Below are positions 18,325-27,265 of a stretch of DNA of 64,000 nt, piece by piece; position 1 is the first letter of the stretch; every line of letters begins with the position of its first letter. The stretch spans positions 944,396 to 1,008,395 of the forward strand of contig NZ_BMBA01000001.1 of the NCBI RefSeq assembly GCF_017312485.1, given 5' to 3'. Both the position numbers and the translations under genes were made by a program. Below the pieces are notes generated by a model. That model ran no database searches. It saw nothing but the letters and a program-made list of their open reading frames with translations, and had not been told where the DNA came from. The stretch comes from Clostridium zeae. Lineage in GTDB: Bacteria > Bacillota > Clostridia > Clostridiales > Clostridiaceae.

Positions 18325-18921
18325 TTATAATGTAATTACCTTTCCAGCTGACTTCATCACTTCAACAATTGTATACATATTACTTATCTGTCCTACAGAA
18401 ACCTTTTCTTTTAATTCATAGAAATCGAGACAAGCTCCACAAATTAAAAGTTCAACTCCTGCTTCTTCTAACTTCTTTAAATGTTCAGCTGCCTGATCAT
18501 TTAAGGTTGGAACCTTTACTCCATCATTCATAAATAATACTGCCTTTGGATAATCCTCAGATTCTGATACTGTGTAAAAGAACATCTTCATTAATGATTG
18601 TCCAAGTTCTTCATTTCCAATTCCGATTGTACTTTTATTTACAAACACACACCAATCTCCAAGAGGTTTTCTGTTTTCAACCTTTGCTATTATCTCTTCA
18701 CATTCTTCACAGCCATTAGAAAACTTCACATTAAAATCACCATTAGCTTCTTCAACACTGAGCTCAAACCCTTGACTGTTAGCAAACTTTCTAAGATTTT
18801 CTACTGCAATTTTATTATCAACTTGAACTGTAAAAAACTTTCCACCTTGTTCAATTTCCTTCTTTGCCATCATTACAGGCATAGGACAGTTCTTTCCTCT
18901 TGCATCTATGTTTTTACTCAT
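18325..18921 (-). CDS. yedF: YedF: TusA-like/DsrE-like selenium metabolism protein
   Basis: 198 residues from the ATG at 18921 (AAAGGTG upstream). The N-terminal TusA domain has the CPMP motif with Cys12; the C-terminal half is DsrE-like with the Cys pair CGAC in LLICGACLDFYELK. This fusion is the YedF family that accompanies SelD in many bacteria and is proposed to traffic selenium or sulfur. Placement beside selD and mnmH supports that role. Confidence 0.93.
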   Translation of the reverse strand: MSKNIDARGKNCPMPVMMAKKEIEQGGKFFTVQVDNKIAVENLRKFANSQGFELSVEEANGDFNVKFSNGCEECEEIIAKVENRKPLGDWCVFVNKSTIGIGNEELGQSLMKMFFYTVSESEDYPKAVLFMNDGVKVPTLNDQAAEHLKKLEEAGVELLICGACLDFYELKEKVSVGQISNMYTIVEVMKSAGKVITL

Positions 18922-19082
18922 CTTAATCACCTTTCAGGAAAATTATTTCTATATTAATTATACACTATAATATTATATTAATTAACCAGTTATAGCCCTA
19001 ATATCAACTATTGAAAGCTCTAACTCTTATACTAACATAAAAAATTTTTGCCACCTTCATAGAATAGCCTTTACTCTATCTC

Positions 19083-19445
19083 TTATTCCACTTTACCTAA
19101 GACGAAACTCACTAAAAGTATAATGAAAACTACAAGAGTAATCTTTGTATATAGATAGTCCTTTTCTTTTACAAAAACAATAATTGACACAGCAACACGA
19201 AATACTGGGGTTAAAATCAGTATTATCATTCCTGTCATAATAACTGCATATGGTTTCAACATTAGTAGTCCACCAAATATTTCAGATAAAGTAGTAGGAA
19301 AATATCCATCTACATAACCGCTTACACCTGTAATTAAAAACATCATTAATCCAGCAAATATTACAATTGCACTTAGTAATACACCAACTCTTAAAAATCC
19401 ACTGATTATAACTTCCATTTCATCTATTTTCGAATTCTTTTCCAT
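19083..19445 (-). CDS. DUF1634 membrane protein
   Basis: 120 residues with three membrane segments (about 15-35, 58-78, 97-117). DUF1634 proteins are regularly encoded next to TauE/SafE transporters, as here, where the transporter gene ends 27 bases upstream on the same strand. It is presumably an accessory subunit, but its function is unproven. Confidence 0.85.
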   Translation of the reverse strand: MEKNSKIDEMEVIISGFLRVGVLLSAIVIFAGLMMFLITGVSGYVDGYFPTTLSEIFGGLLMLKPYAVIMTGMIILILTPVFRVAVSIIVFVKEKDYLYTKITLVVFIILLVSFVLGKVE

Positions 19446-19471
19446 AATAAAAGCATTTACCTCCTTGTCTA

Positions 19472-20305
19472 TTACATTCCAAAACCTTTAACTATCATTT
19501 GTATAGAAACATACCCAAGGACAGGTATAAATATCAGTCTTATTGTCTTACTTTTTATATTTTGCATTATTTTAGTACCTATTGTAGCACCAACCAATAC
19601 CCCTAAAGCTACTGGAGCCGCTAATTTAGGATCTATATCCCCTCTAATCAAATACACTCCAGCACTTGCAGCTGCAGTTACCCCAATCATAAAATTGCTT
19701 GTTGCACTTGACACCTTTAAGGGCAATTTCATGAACAAATCCATAGCCATCACTTTAAATATACCACTTCCAATTCCAAGCAGTCCTGAAATTACACCAG
19801 CTACGTACATCATGCCAAAACCCCCATATACCCCTGCTACATTGTAGCTTATGTCCTTGTTTAGCGCCTTATCATGATACTCTCCATTAAGCCTTAATTT
19901 TACAGCCATTGGATGGGTAATTATATCATCTGGCAACTCTTGTCCTTTCTTTTTGAGCATAGCTAAAGCAGAATAAAGTAAAAGTACTCCAAAAACTACA
20001 TATAGATACTTAGGATTAACAAAGCCGCTAATAAACGCACCAGTTATTGCTCCTATAGTTGTAGCTATCTCTAAAAACATCCCTATTCTTATATTTGTAA
20101 TTTTATCTCTTACATATGCAACTGCTGCCCCACTTGAAGTTGCTATCACTGAAACAATACTTGCTCCAATTGCATATTTTATGTCTATGCCAAACATCAA
20201 CGTTAGCACTGGCGTTATTATAATTCCTCCACCTAGTCCTAAAATTGAACCAAATATTCCAGCTAATATAGAGATAATAAGTATTTTAATTACAATTAAC
20301 AACAT
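19472..20305 (-). CDS. TauE/SafE family sulfur-anion exporter
   Basis: 277 residues; GGAGGTG ahead of the ATG. Eight or so membrane helices in two repeats, each opening with the family glycine pattern (GIFGSILGLGGGIIITP and GVISGLLGIGSGIFKV). Members move sulfite, sulfoacetate or related anions. In the context of mnmH, selD, yedF and rhodanese genes, a sulfur or selenium oxyanion is the likely cargo (inference). It is cotranscribed with the DUF1634 gene and probably the ROK regulator upstream. Confidence 0.9.
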   Translation of the reverse strand: MLLIVIKILIISILAGIFGSILGLGGGIIITPVLTLMFGIDIKYAIGASIVSVIATSSGAAVAYVRDKITNIRIGMFLEIATTIGAITGAFISGFVNPKYLYVVFGVLLLYSALAMLKKKGQELPDDIITHPMAVKLRLNGEYHDKALNKDISYNVAGVYGGFGMMYVAGVISGLLGIGSGIFKVMAMDLFMKLPLKVSSATSNFMIGVTAAASAGVYLIRGDIDPKLAAPVALGVLVGATIGTKIMQNIKSKTIRLIFIPVLGYVSIQMIVKGFGM

Positions 20306-20327
20306 ATAAACACCTCCATATTAAATA

Positions 20328-21503
20328 TCACTTCCTCAAACTATTTTTTAATATTTCATCAAAGGCCAAATAAGCAGCTCCTATAGCAATAGATTTATTT
20401 TCAAAAAATCCACCTCTGCAAAATTCAATAGAATTGCTATTAGCTATATAACATTTTCTTAATGCTGCACTTTTACTGCTCTCATAAAAAAGTGCTGAAT
20501 GCTCTACTAGAGGTCCACTAAGTATTATCATTTGAGGAGCCAATATCTTAATAAAATTTGCAAGTCCTGTACCAAAATATATAGCTGCATCAGCCAAAAT
20601 GCTCTTTGCTGTTTCATCTCCACTGTCTGCAAGATTGCAGATATCAATATAATCAACTTCTTCAAGAGCCTTATCTAGCTTGGTCATCTTACCTTTTTTA
20701 ACTTCATTTATAAATTTCCATGTGATTTTTGATATAGAAGTATAACTCTCAACACACCCATAATTTCCACAGGTGCATAGTTCGCCACCAATATCTACTG
20801 TCATATGCCCAAATGCATCCTCACTATTGTTTATGGTTCTTACAATATTTCCATTTGAAATTACTGCAGATCTTAGACCCACACCACAGTGAACATATAA
20901 TAAGCCGTGTTTTCCCTTGCCAATTCCAAAGTTATATTCCCCAATTAAAGCAGTGTTAGCTCCATTGTCTATGAAAACAGGCAATCCTAGATTTTTTTCT
21001 ATTGCTTTATTTAATTCATTATTTTTATTAAATTCTTCTTTTTCGTGGATTTGAACTACCACACCCATTCCTATGCCAATAACGTTAGAAACAGAAATAC
21101 TTGCCTTTGAAAGTAGTTGCTTAATATTTTCCATTATTATATTTTCTTGTTCCTTAACAGAGAAATCTCCAAAGATTGTTGCTTCATCTAATATATCCAT
21201 CTTCAAATTAGTAATCATTATCTGTATATAAGTTCTTGAAATATCTACACCAATAAGATAATACTTAGTATCATTAACCTCAAATAATGAAGGCTTTCTG
21301 CCACCAGTTGATTCTTCAGCTAAAATCTCAGTTACAAGCATACTCTCACATAAGAATTCTAATTCACGATTCAAGGTACTTTTTTTCAACTTGGTCATAT
21401 CCTCTAACTTACTTTTAGTTACAGGACCATTTTTTTGTATAATTTTTAGGAGCTCAATACTTCTAGCATCTAAATTATGCAAGGCCTTATGATTATCTAT
21501 CAT
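20328..21503 (-). CDS. ROK family transcriptional regulator or sugar kinase homologue
   Basis: 391 residues. An N-terminal winged helix (residues 15-75: SIELLKIIQKNGPVTKSKLE) precedes a ROK domain with the zinc motif CTCGNYGCVESY and the ATP/sugar region (VFIDNGANTAL). The layout is that of NagC/XylR-type repressors. It is the first gene of the unit ending with TauE and DUF1634, 22 bases before TauE. The combination with a TauE transporter is unusual; the inducer is unknown. Confidence 0.9.
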   Translation of the reverse strand: MIDNHKALHNLDARSIELLKIIQKNGPVTKSKLEDMTKLKKSTLNRELEFLCESMLVTEILAEESTGGRKPSLFEVNDTKYYLIGVDISRTYIQIMITNLKMDILDEATIFGDFSVKEQENIIMENIKQLLSKASISVSNVIGIGMGVVVQIHEKEEFNKNNELNKAIEKNLGLPVFIDNGANTALIGEYNFGIGKGKHGLLYVHCGVGLRSAVISNGNIVRTINNSEDAFGHMTVDIGGELCTCGNYGCVESYTSISKITWKFINEVKKGKMTKLDKALEEVDYIDICNLADSGDETAKSILADAAIYFGTGLANFIKILAPQMIILSGPLVEHSALFYESSKSAALRKCYIANSNSIEFCRGGFFENKSIAIGAAYLAFDEILKNSLRK

Positions 21504-21651
21504 TTACTCGCCCCCTTTACTATATTATAATACTTTTTTTCATTTTGGAAACAAGTTTTTTGCTGTATCTCTTAAAAAGCTTTACTAATCACTTAAAATT
21601 ACTAAGTTTAAGTAGCAATAAAATTTTACATTTTCATTTATAGCAAAAAAT

Positions 21652-21700
21652 AAGTTCCCTGATTTATAGCACTAATATTATGCTACAAATCAGGGAACTT
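21652..21700. terminator. Terminator after the C-GCAxxG-C-C gene
   Basis: AAGTTCCCTGATTT pairs with AAATCAGGGAACTT, extended by TAGCA/TGCTA; a strong stem just past the stop at 21707. Confidence 0.85.
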
Positions 21701-21706
21701 AAAATC

Positions 21707-22069
21707 CTATTTATTAACTATTTCATTTAAACTTTCAAATGTATGCTCAATTATTTCAGCACAGCTAATACCATTCTTCTTTAATTCTTTACAAGTCTCC
21801 GCTCCGTACTTTTCACGCACATCTTTCATTAACTGATTGGTAAGGGCTCTTGCCTCATTTTGCTCTGTATTACTTTCTCTACCTTTTAAAGATCCTATAA
21901 TCACAGCTGCAGCTCCTACAGCTCCACAAACGCTTCCTATTGTAAAACCTGTTCCCATACCACTTCCAAGCCCTACAGGAATATTAGTATTATTTTTCTC
22001 ATTGTATGCTTTTATAACTGCTTCTCCACAAGTAAATCCTTGTTTATGATATTCTGATGCTTTATTCAT
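21707..22069 (-). CDS. C-GCAxxG-C-C family redox protein
   Basis: 120 residues; AGGAGG ahead of the ATG. Cys residues occur in the family pattern: GFTCGEAV, then GSVCGAVGAAAV, then ETCKELKK and ISCAEI. These small proteins are thought to be redox-active or metal-binding and occur mostly in anaerobes. It forms part of the sulfur/selenium neighbourhood but is transcribed alone. Confidence 0.88.
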   Translation of the reverse strand: MNKASEYHKQGFTCGEAVIKAYNEKNNTNIPVGLGSGMGTGFTIGSVCGAVGAAAVIIGSLKGRESNTEQNEARALTNQLMKDVREKYGAETCKELKKNGISCAEIIEHTFESLNEIVNK

Positions 22070-22197
22070 TTTAAATTCCTCCTAATAAATAAACTAACTT
22101 AATTTGTTATATAATAAATTTTTAGATATAATCCCTACTATTCTGTAAACTTTCTTACACTTTTTATAGATTATCACCTTTAGCACACTTCATCAAC

Positions 22198-22518
22198 TTA
22201 TCTTTTTATATTTCCTGTATATCCACTTGTACCACCCGATACATTTACAACTTTAAAACCACTTTTGTTTAAAGCATTGCAAACTCTTGAACTTCTAGCT
22301 CCAGATTGACAGATAATATGATATTCTTTCGATTTATCAAGAAACTTATCTGCTTCAGCAATAATTTTATTCACTGGTATATTTTTAGCTGAAGGTAGAT
22401 GCCCATTTTTAAATTCATACGTTTCCCTAACATCAATAAGATTTATCTTACCTAAAAGTTCTCCTATATCATTTACCTTTACAGACTTGATATTGCTCTT
22501 AAACAAAAACTCAAACAT
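22198..22518 (-). CDS. Single-domain rhodanese
   Basis: 106 residues; TTGGAGG upstream. The rhodanese signature NLIDVRETYEFKNGHLPSA is followed by the active-site Cys in HIICQSGARSSRV (Cys about 69). It transfers sulfane sulfur through a Cys persulfide; small thiophilic acceptors are likely. It sits alone between two terminator-bounded genes. Confidence 0.92.
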   Translation of the reverse strand: MFEFLFKSNIKSVKVNDIGELLGKINLIDVRETYEFKNGHLPSAKNIPVNKIIAEADKFLDKSKEYHIICQSGARSSRVCNALNKSGFKVVNVSGGTSGYTGNIKR

Positions 22519-22639
22519 TTTCCTACCTCCAAGAAATTTAATAAATATATTTATATATTAGAATATTCTTATATACTTATGTTATTCTTATTTTTATAAA
22601 TTGTCAATATTTATTTACAACACTAAAAAAAGAAACAAA

Positions 22640-22669
22640 GAGCCCAGCTGTAAACCACTAGCTGGACTC
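22640..22669. terminator. Terminator after the SHOCT gene
   Basis: GAGCCCAGCT pairs with AGCTGGACTC around a 10-base loop, with T-rich DNA on both sides. Confidence 0.7.
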
Positions 22670-22696
22670 ATTTTCTGAAGATATATTCCCTTTAAT

Positions 22697-22942
22697 TTAT
22701 TTAAGTAATTGCTTCTTCTTTAATGAATATTCTTCTTCATCTATTTCACCTTTAACAAATCTCTCATTCAAAATATCCATTGCATTTGATGAATATTTAT
22801 CAATAGGCGCATTAAAATTCTTTGAGCTTATTGCTTTAAATACGAAATAGATTATTGCTAAAAATATTATAAGCATTGGTATCATCATAAAAAAATTTGG
22901 CCCTCCATAACCTCTAAATCCACCATATACATTACAAAACAT
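22697..22942 (-). CDS. SHOCT-domain small membrane protein
   Basis: 81 residues; AAAGGAGG upstream. A membrane segment (about 18-38) and a C-terminal SHOCT motif (DILNERFVKGEIDEEEYSLK), a short helical domain often at the ends of membrane proteins. No specific function is known. It lies upstream of, but divergent from, the next two-component operon. Confidence 0.85.
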   Translation of the reverse strand: MFCNVYGGFRGYGGPNFFMMIPMLIIFLAIIYFVFKAISSKNFNAPIDKYSSNAMDILNERFVKGEIDEEEYSLKKKQLLK

Positions 22943-22963
22943 ATAAAATTCCTCCTTTATTTT

Positions 22964-23060
22964 AGATGAACCACTTCATAATTAAACTTATATTTTCAAA
23001 TTCTCCTCTCAGAACCCAGAGGAGTTTTGAAAATAGATTTCGGATTGAAGTGTTTCATCT
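22964..23060 (-). repeat. Repeat family B, complete copy (inverted)
   Basis: Ends AGATGAACCACTTCATAAT and TTGAAGTGTTTCATCT; inner stem CTCCTCTC...AGAGGAG with loop AGAACCC. It occupies the intergenic space before the two-component operon. Confidence 0.8.
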
Positions 23061-23298
23061 TTATTAGGTTTTAATAATTAATCTTAAAGCTCTAACTTTT
23101 CTTTAATTGTAGTACTTAATTATGGAGAGATTATGGAGAATATAATTCTTTGCTAATACTTTATAAAAATCCCCAATCTATGATTTCTTCATAATTCCTC
23201 CACACTCCTTTTATATAATTAAGTTCAGCTTTTTATAGTTTTTTAAATAGGTATAAACTATAATGAATTCAAAGTACTTAAAATTAGAGGTGATTCTT

Positions 23299-24012
23299 TT
23301 GAAAAATGATTTTAAAATACTGGTAGTTGATGATGAGCAAAAAATATTTGATGTAGTAAAAGCTTATTTGGAGAAAGAAAATTATGAGGTAACTACTGCT
23401 TCAAACGGAGAAGAAGCTCTAAATATATTTAAAAAAGATACCTTTCATCTTATAATTCTAGATTTAATGTTACCAAATATCACAGGCGAAGACGTATGTC
23501 ATAAAATAAGAACGCTTTCTAGTGTCCCTATCATTATGCTTACTGCAAAAGCTGATGAAGATGAGCGAATAGATGGTATATCTATTGGGGCTGATGATTA
23601 TATAACTAAACCTTTCAGTGTTCGTGAGCTAGTTGTAAGAGTTAGAGCACTTCTAAGAAGATCCTATAAAGATACTATTCCACTAGCTGATGTTTTAACC
23701 TTTAATAACGGAGATCTAGAGGTGGATATAAAAAAAATATTAGTTAAAAAGCAAGGAAAAACTGTAAGTTTAACAACCAATGAATTTAAAGTTTTAATAG
23801 TATTACTTACAAATCCAGGGCAGGTATTTTCAAGAGAACAGCTAGTAGATAAAGCTTTTGGCATTGATTATGAGGGTTTTGATAGAACAATAGATACTTA
23901 CATTAAAAATATCCGTCAAAAAATTGAAGACAATCCAAAAGACCCTAAATATATCACAACTATTTATGGCATGGGATATAAATTTACACCAAACTCAAAT
24001 GAGGTGAAATGA
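23299..24012 (+). CDS. OmpR/PhoB-family response regulator
   Basis: 237 residues from TTG at 23299, selected because AGAGGTG lies seven bases upstream; an in-frame ATG at 23263 gives an extra 12 residues without such a site. Receiver acidic pair D11-D12, phosphoacceptor about D55 (LIILDLMLP), Lys in ITKPFS, and a C-terminal winged helix. The stop overlaps the kinase start (ATGA), so the two are translationally coupled. Confidence 0.94.
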   Translation: MKNDFKILVVDDEQKIFDVVKAYLEKENYEVTTASNGEEALNIFKKDTFHLIILDLMLPNITGEDVCHKIRTLSSVPIIMLTAKADEDERIDGISIGADDYITKPFSVRELVVRVRALLRRSYKDTIPLADVLTFNNGDLEVDIKKILVKKQGKTVSLTTNEFKVLIVLLTNPGQVFSREQLVDKAFGIDYEGFDRTIDTYIKNIRQKIEDNPKDPKYITTIYGMGYKFTPNSNEVK

Positions 24013-25403
24013 TGAAAATATCCTTAATGAAAAAATTATCCATTGCCATACTAATAGCCATTTTAGGATCAATTGCTTTAACAAGTTTTATATCAAATTA
24101 CACAGTAAGCCAAAAGTTTAAAGAATATTTAATTGATGAACATAAATCTAAAGAGAATGATGCCATAAAAATCATTGAAGATTTATATGCTAAACAAAAT
24201 AATTTCACAAATACAAATAAAGATGAAATTCAGAGATATGCTGAGTTACAAAAACTATATATCGAAGTAAGAGATTTAAATGATACTACCTTATACTCTT
24301 CAGGTAATGATTATTTGAAGCAAAATAATCACATGGGAAATATGATGATGGGCTCTATGATGAAAAATTTTTCAGGTATGAACTTAGGCGAATATACTGA
24401 AAACAAATATCCATTATCTATTAATAACAAAAATGTTGGTACTATTATTATTGGTTATTTTGGAACCTCATATCTATCTTCTGGTTCTGTTACCTTTATG
24501 AGTACCTTAAATCATTCTTTTTTATTATCCGCTGTTATAGCTTTAGTCTTTGGATTACTAATCAGCATCGTAATTTCAAAAGGTATTTCAAAGCCTATTA
24601 TTAACATAACTAAAACAGCTAATATCATGAGAGCTGGTAATCTTGAAGTCAGATCCATAGTTAATACTAACACAAAAGAAATTGATGAACTTTCCAACTC
24701 TATAAATTACCTAGCTGAAACTTTAAACGATCAAGAAATGCTTCGAAAAAGAATGACCTCAGATATTGCACACGAACTAAGAACTCCTTTAACAACTCTT
24801 AAAACTCATATTGAAGCGTTTATAGATGGTATTTGGGAACCAACCCCTGAAAGGTTTGAATCTTTTTATGAAGAAATAGAGAGGCTAACTAAGCTTGTAG
24901 ATAATCTTCGTAACTTAGCTAAACTAGAGCAAACAAACCTTAACTTAAATAAAAGTGAAGTAAATATATCTAATGAATTAGAAAAAATAATAGATTCTTT
25001 TAAACCTCTTTATATAAAAGAAAATTACGAACTAAATGAGATAATTGAGCCAGAAATAACAACTATACTTGATAAAGATAAATTCAAGCAAATAGTAACT
25101 AACCTACTATCAAATTCCTATAGATATTTAAAAGAAAATGGTAGGGTTACTGTAACTTTGAAGAAAGAAAACCAAAATATAATTATCAAGGTTATTGATA
25201 CTGGAATTGGTATTCCTGAAAAAGATTTACCTTATATTTTTGAACGGTTTTATAGAAGTGATTTATCTCGTAACAAAAACACCGGCGGATCAGGTATAGG
25301 CCTTACTATAACCAAAGCTTTTGTAGAAGCCCACGGTGGGAAAATATCTGCTCACAGTAAAGAAAATGAAGGGACTACTTTTACTATCTGCTTTCCGGCA
25401 TAA
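24009..25403 (+). CDS. Sensor histidine kinase with a Met-rich extracytoplasmic loop
   Basis: 464 residues. Two membrane segments (about 10-30 and 165-188) frame an extracellular domain containing the Met-rich run NHMGNMMMGSMMKNFSGMN. HAMP, then HisKA with SDIAHELRTPLTTL, then HATPase_c with GIGIPEKDLPYIFERFYR follow. Met clusters bind Cu(I)/Ag(I) in many proteins, so metal sensing is possible (inference). The convergent gene at 25714 is also Met-rich. A terminator follows at 25431. Confidence 0.93.
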   Translation: MMKISLMKKLSIAILIAILGSIALTSFISNYTVSQKFKEYLIDEHKSKENDAIKIIEDLYAKQNNFTNTNKDEIQRYAELQKLYIEVRDLNDTTLYSSGNDYLKQNNHMGNMMMGSMMKNFSGMNLGEYTENKYPLSINNKNVGTIIIGYFGTSYLSSGSVTFMSTLNHSFLLSAVIALVFGLLISIVISKGISKPIINITKTANIMRAGNLEVRSIVNTNTKEIDELSNSINYLAETLNDQEMLRKRMTSDIAHELRTPLTTLKTHIEAFIDGIWEPTPERFESFYEEIERLTKLVDNLRNLAKLEQTNLNLNKSEVNISNELEKIIDSFKPLYIKENYELNEIIEPEITTILDKDKFKQIVTNLLSNSYRYLKENGRVTVTLKKENQNIIIKVIDTGIGIPEKDLPYIFERFYRSDLSRNKNTGGSGIGLTITKAFVEAHGGKISAHSKENEGTTFTICFPA

Positions 25404-25430
25404 GTATCTTTTTATAATTAATATGAAAGT

Positions 25431-25463
25431 ATAAAGACGTATCAACTCAGAATACGTCTTTAT
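25431..25463 (+). terminator. Terminator of the two-component operon
   Basis: ATAAAGACGTAT pairs with ATACGTCTTTAT, followed by ATTTTA. Confidence 0.8.
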
Positions 25464-25473
25464 ATTTTACTTA

Positions 25474-25712
25474 GGCTATGTTTAAGAGTATTGTTGAAAT
25501 TAAGTGGTTATAAAGGAGATGCTATATGAGCGAGCTACTAGAATTAAATTATTTTTTCAGATGGAGTGGCGTTAATAAACTGTACTGTTCGAACGTAGTG
25601 AGTTTACAGTTTTAGCCATGGAATATGAGAAAATCATATTAATTCTTTGCGTAAGCTCATTAAAGCGTCGGATGTATAACCACTTAATTTCAACACGGTG
25701 CTTTACATCGCC
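25474..25712 (+). repeat. Repeat family A, complete copy
   Basis: 239 bp with both ends, TTAGGCTATGTTTAAG at the outer left and a right end running into GGTGCTTTACATCGCC. The internal 29-codon frame behind GGAG is intact. It lies between two convergent genes. Confidence 0.88.
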
Positions 25713-25713
25713 T

Positions 25714-26103
25714 TTACCTATTGTTTTTCATCATAGAATTGTGTATATTAACCATATTATTTTTATCTACAGAACGCATCATCTGACCCATATTTTTAAA
25801 ACCATTCTGTTCCATCAAATCAGTCATTCTCTTATACTCTTCATCAGTAAGTTTACTCATGAATGTACTCATTGCATTATAATCTTTACTTTCCATAGCC
25901 TTTGCAGCATCTTCAAACCCATTATTTTTCATTACATCTATCATTTTGTTATATGTTTCATTTCTATCTATAGTATTCTGATACATCATAGAACCTCGAG
26001 GCCCAAATCTAGTTGCATTATCATTTCCCTTTGCATAAGCAACAGTCACTGCTCCAATAGTTAATATACCAGTAATCATAATAACTAATACTTTTTTCTT
26101 CAT
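25714..26103 (-). CDS. Exported Met-rich protein of unknown function
   Basis: 129 residues; GGGGG upstream of the ATG. Signal peptide (residues 1-25, ending AYAKG), then a helical, Met-rich body with Met at NKMIDVMKNNG, YNAMSTFMSKL, KRMTDLMEQNG and NMGQMMRSV, in three similar ~30-residue helical units. I do not recognise a named family. Met-rich exported helices can bind copper or act as chaperones; facing a kinase with a Met-rich loop, a shared signal is plausible. Confidence 0.72.
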   Translation of the reverse strand: MKKKVLVIMITGILTIGAVTVAYAKGNDNATRFGPRGSMMYQNTIDRNETYNKMIDVMKNNGFEDAAKAMESKDYNAMSTFMSKLTDEEYKRMTDLMEQNGFKNMGQMMRSVDKNNMVNIHNSMMKNNR

Positions 26104-26250
26104 TTTAACATCCCCCTATTCACTTAATTTCTTACTATGAGTACATAGTAAACTATAATTGTGGGGGAATTATGAGTTTGATTTTTAGTTTAATGCCTAT
26201 TCCTCCGCTACCTAGTTATTTTACTAAACCTATAAAAAAACTTTATTATT

Positions 26251-26281
26251 TTCCCCAAACTTTTTCACTACCGCATATATA
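26251..26281 (+). promoter_or_regulatory. Putative alternative-sigma promoter (GCATATATA element)
   Basis: CCCCAAACTTTTTCACTA followed by GCATATATA, about 65 bases before the DUF1659 start. The same arrangement recurs before the cassettes at 43.2-44.4 kb and is unlike the vegetative consensus. Confidence 0.5.
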
Positions 26282-26346
26282 CTAATTGAAAGCTGAAGAC
26301 ACAAGGCTTTAAGCTTCAAAACTAATTTTAAAAGGAGGAAAACATT

Positions 26347-26571
26347 ATGGCAATAAGCAAACATTTAGACTCAACTTCATTTTCAATCGAGGTTGAAAGT
26401 GGAACCGACAAGACAGGTGCAAAGATCTACAAAAAGAAGACTTTTTCAGGAGTAAAGAAGAATACAACACCTGAAAACATATTTGCTGTTGCTGATGCTA
26501 TCAAAGCTGTTTTAAGTGCTGGTACTAGAGACTATTACTTAAACGAAGCATCAAAAATAGTAAATGCATAG
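26347..26571 (+). CDS. DUF1659 protein
   Basis: 74 residues behind AAAGGAGG. Contains the family body IEVESGTDKTGAKIYKKKTF and the conserved ending YYLNEASKIVNA. Function unknown. It is followed 42 bases later by a DUF2922 gene, a pairing repeated twice more in this window; 60 of 74 residues match the copy at 44447. Small, soluble and probably abundant judging from the very strong ribosome binding site. Confidence 0.88.
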   Translation: MAISKHLDSTSFSIEVESGTDKTGAKIYKKKTFSGVKKNTTPENIFAVADAIKAVLSAGTRDYYLNEASKIVNA

Positions 26572-26613
26572 TAAATAAACAATCAAATCTAGTTAATTGA
26601 AAGGAGAAAAATT

Positions 26614-26829
26614 ATGGAATACACATTATCTTTAACCTTCATTAATGCAACAGGGGACAAGGCATCCCTAAGTATAGCAGGTGTTAAGCCTGATATAACA
26701 AAAGCTGAGGTAAATGCACTTATGGACACCATCATAACCAAGGATATATTTGAAAACAAAGGTGTTTCTTTAGCCTCAAAGTACAGTGCTCAGCTTTCTC
26801 AAAGACAGACTACTAAGTTTGATCTTTAA
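26614..26829 (+). CDS. DUF2922 protein
   Basis: 71 residues with GGAG upstream. Body YTLSLTFINATGDKASLSIA and AEVNALMDTIITKDIFENKG. Function unknown. It is nearly identical (67 of 71) to the copy at 44718, so the pair has been duplicated recently or is under strong constraint. Confidence 0.88.
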   Translation: MEYTLSLTFINATGDKASLSIAGVKPDITKAEVNALMDTIITKDIFENKGVSLASKYSAQLSQRQTTKFDL

Positions 26830-26893
26830 TCAGAAATTTCGTAGTATGGATATTTAACTAAAAAACCTCAAACTTAATTACAGCAAATATATT

Positions 26894-26945
26894 ATATCCC
26901 ATAGAGTAGATACTTTCTGGAAGGTCTATCCTATGGGATATTTTT
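26894..26945 (+). terminator. Terminator of the DUF1659/DUF2922 unit
   Basis: ATATCCCATAG pairs with CTATGGGATAT, then TTTTTAT. A second small hairpin (AAGCCTAAAGTAA/TTACTTTAGGCTT) follows at 26977-27003. Confidence 0.8.
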
Positions 26946-26994
26946 ATATTCTTTAGAAAGTAATATCTAACCTAAAAGCCTAAAGTAAATTACT

Positions 26995-27105
26995 TTAGGC
27001 TTTCATCAATTCAATTTCTCTCCTGGTTTGCTCTTCAGGCTTACTATGCTCTGATGCATTTAATTCAAAGGCATTACAAATCCCTTTAAATATATCCTTT
27101 CTTTT
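26995..27105 (-). pseudogene. Relic of an unidentified coding sequence
   Basis: Reads KDIFKGICNAFELNASEHSK then PEEQTRREIELMKA and a stop on the minus strand, with no start or ribosome binding site. Composition is protein-like but I do not recognise the family. Confidence 0.3.
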
Positions 27106-27265
27106 TCAGTCCAAAACTTTTACATAAGTCCAATTGGAGTTTGAATATTTTCAGAATCTTAAAAAACTACCCATTGACTAGGTACAAATCAAGTGTTATT
27201 ATTTCTCATATACAGTATATACACAATGGACTGTAATAACTCAAATGATACAGAGGTGAACATTA

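Noticed and set aside
25618-26064. Plus-strand frame beginning inside repeat A (and a similar one at 59796)
   Set aside because: Both begin at the ATG of the conserved right arm of repeat A and read into unrelated DNA; the second part is a shadow of the Met-rich gene.
26104-26250. Promoter of the two-component operon or a riboswitch before DUF1659
   Set aside because: The stretch contains no recognisable aptamer; only the GCATATATA element is supported.
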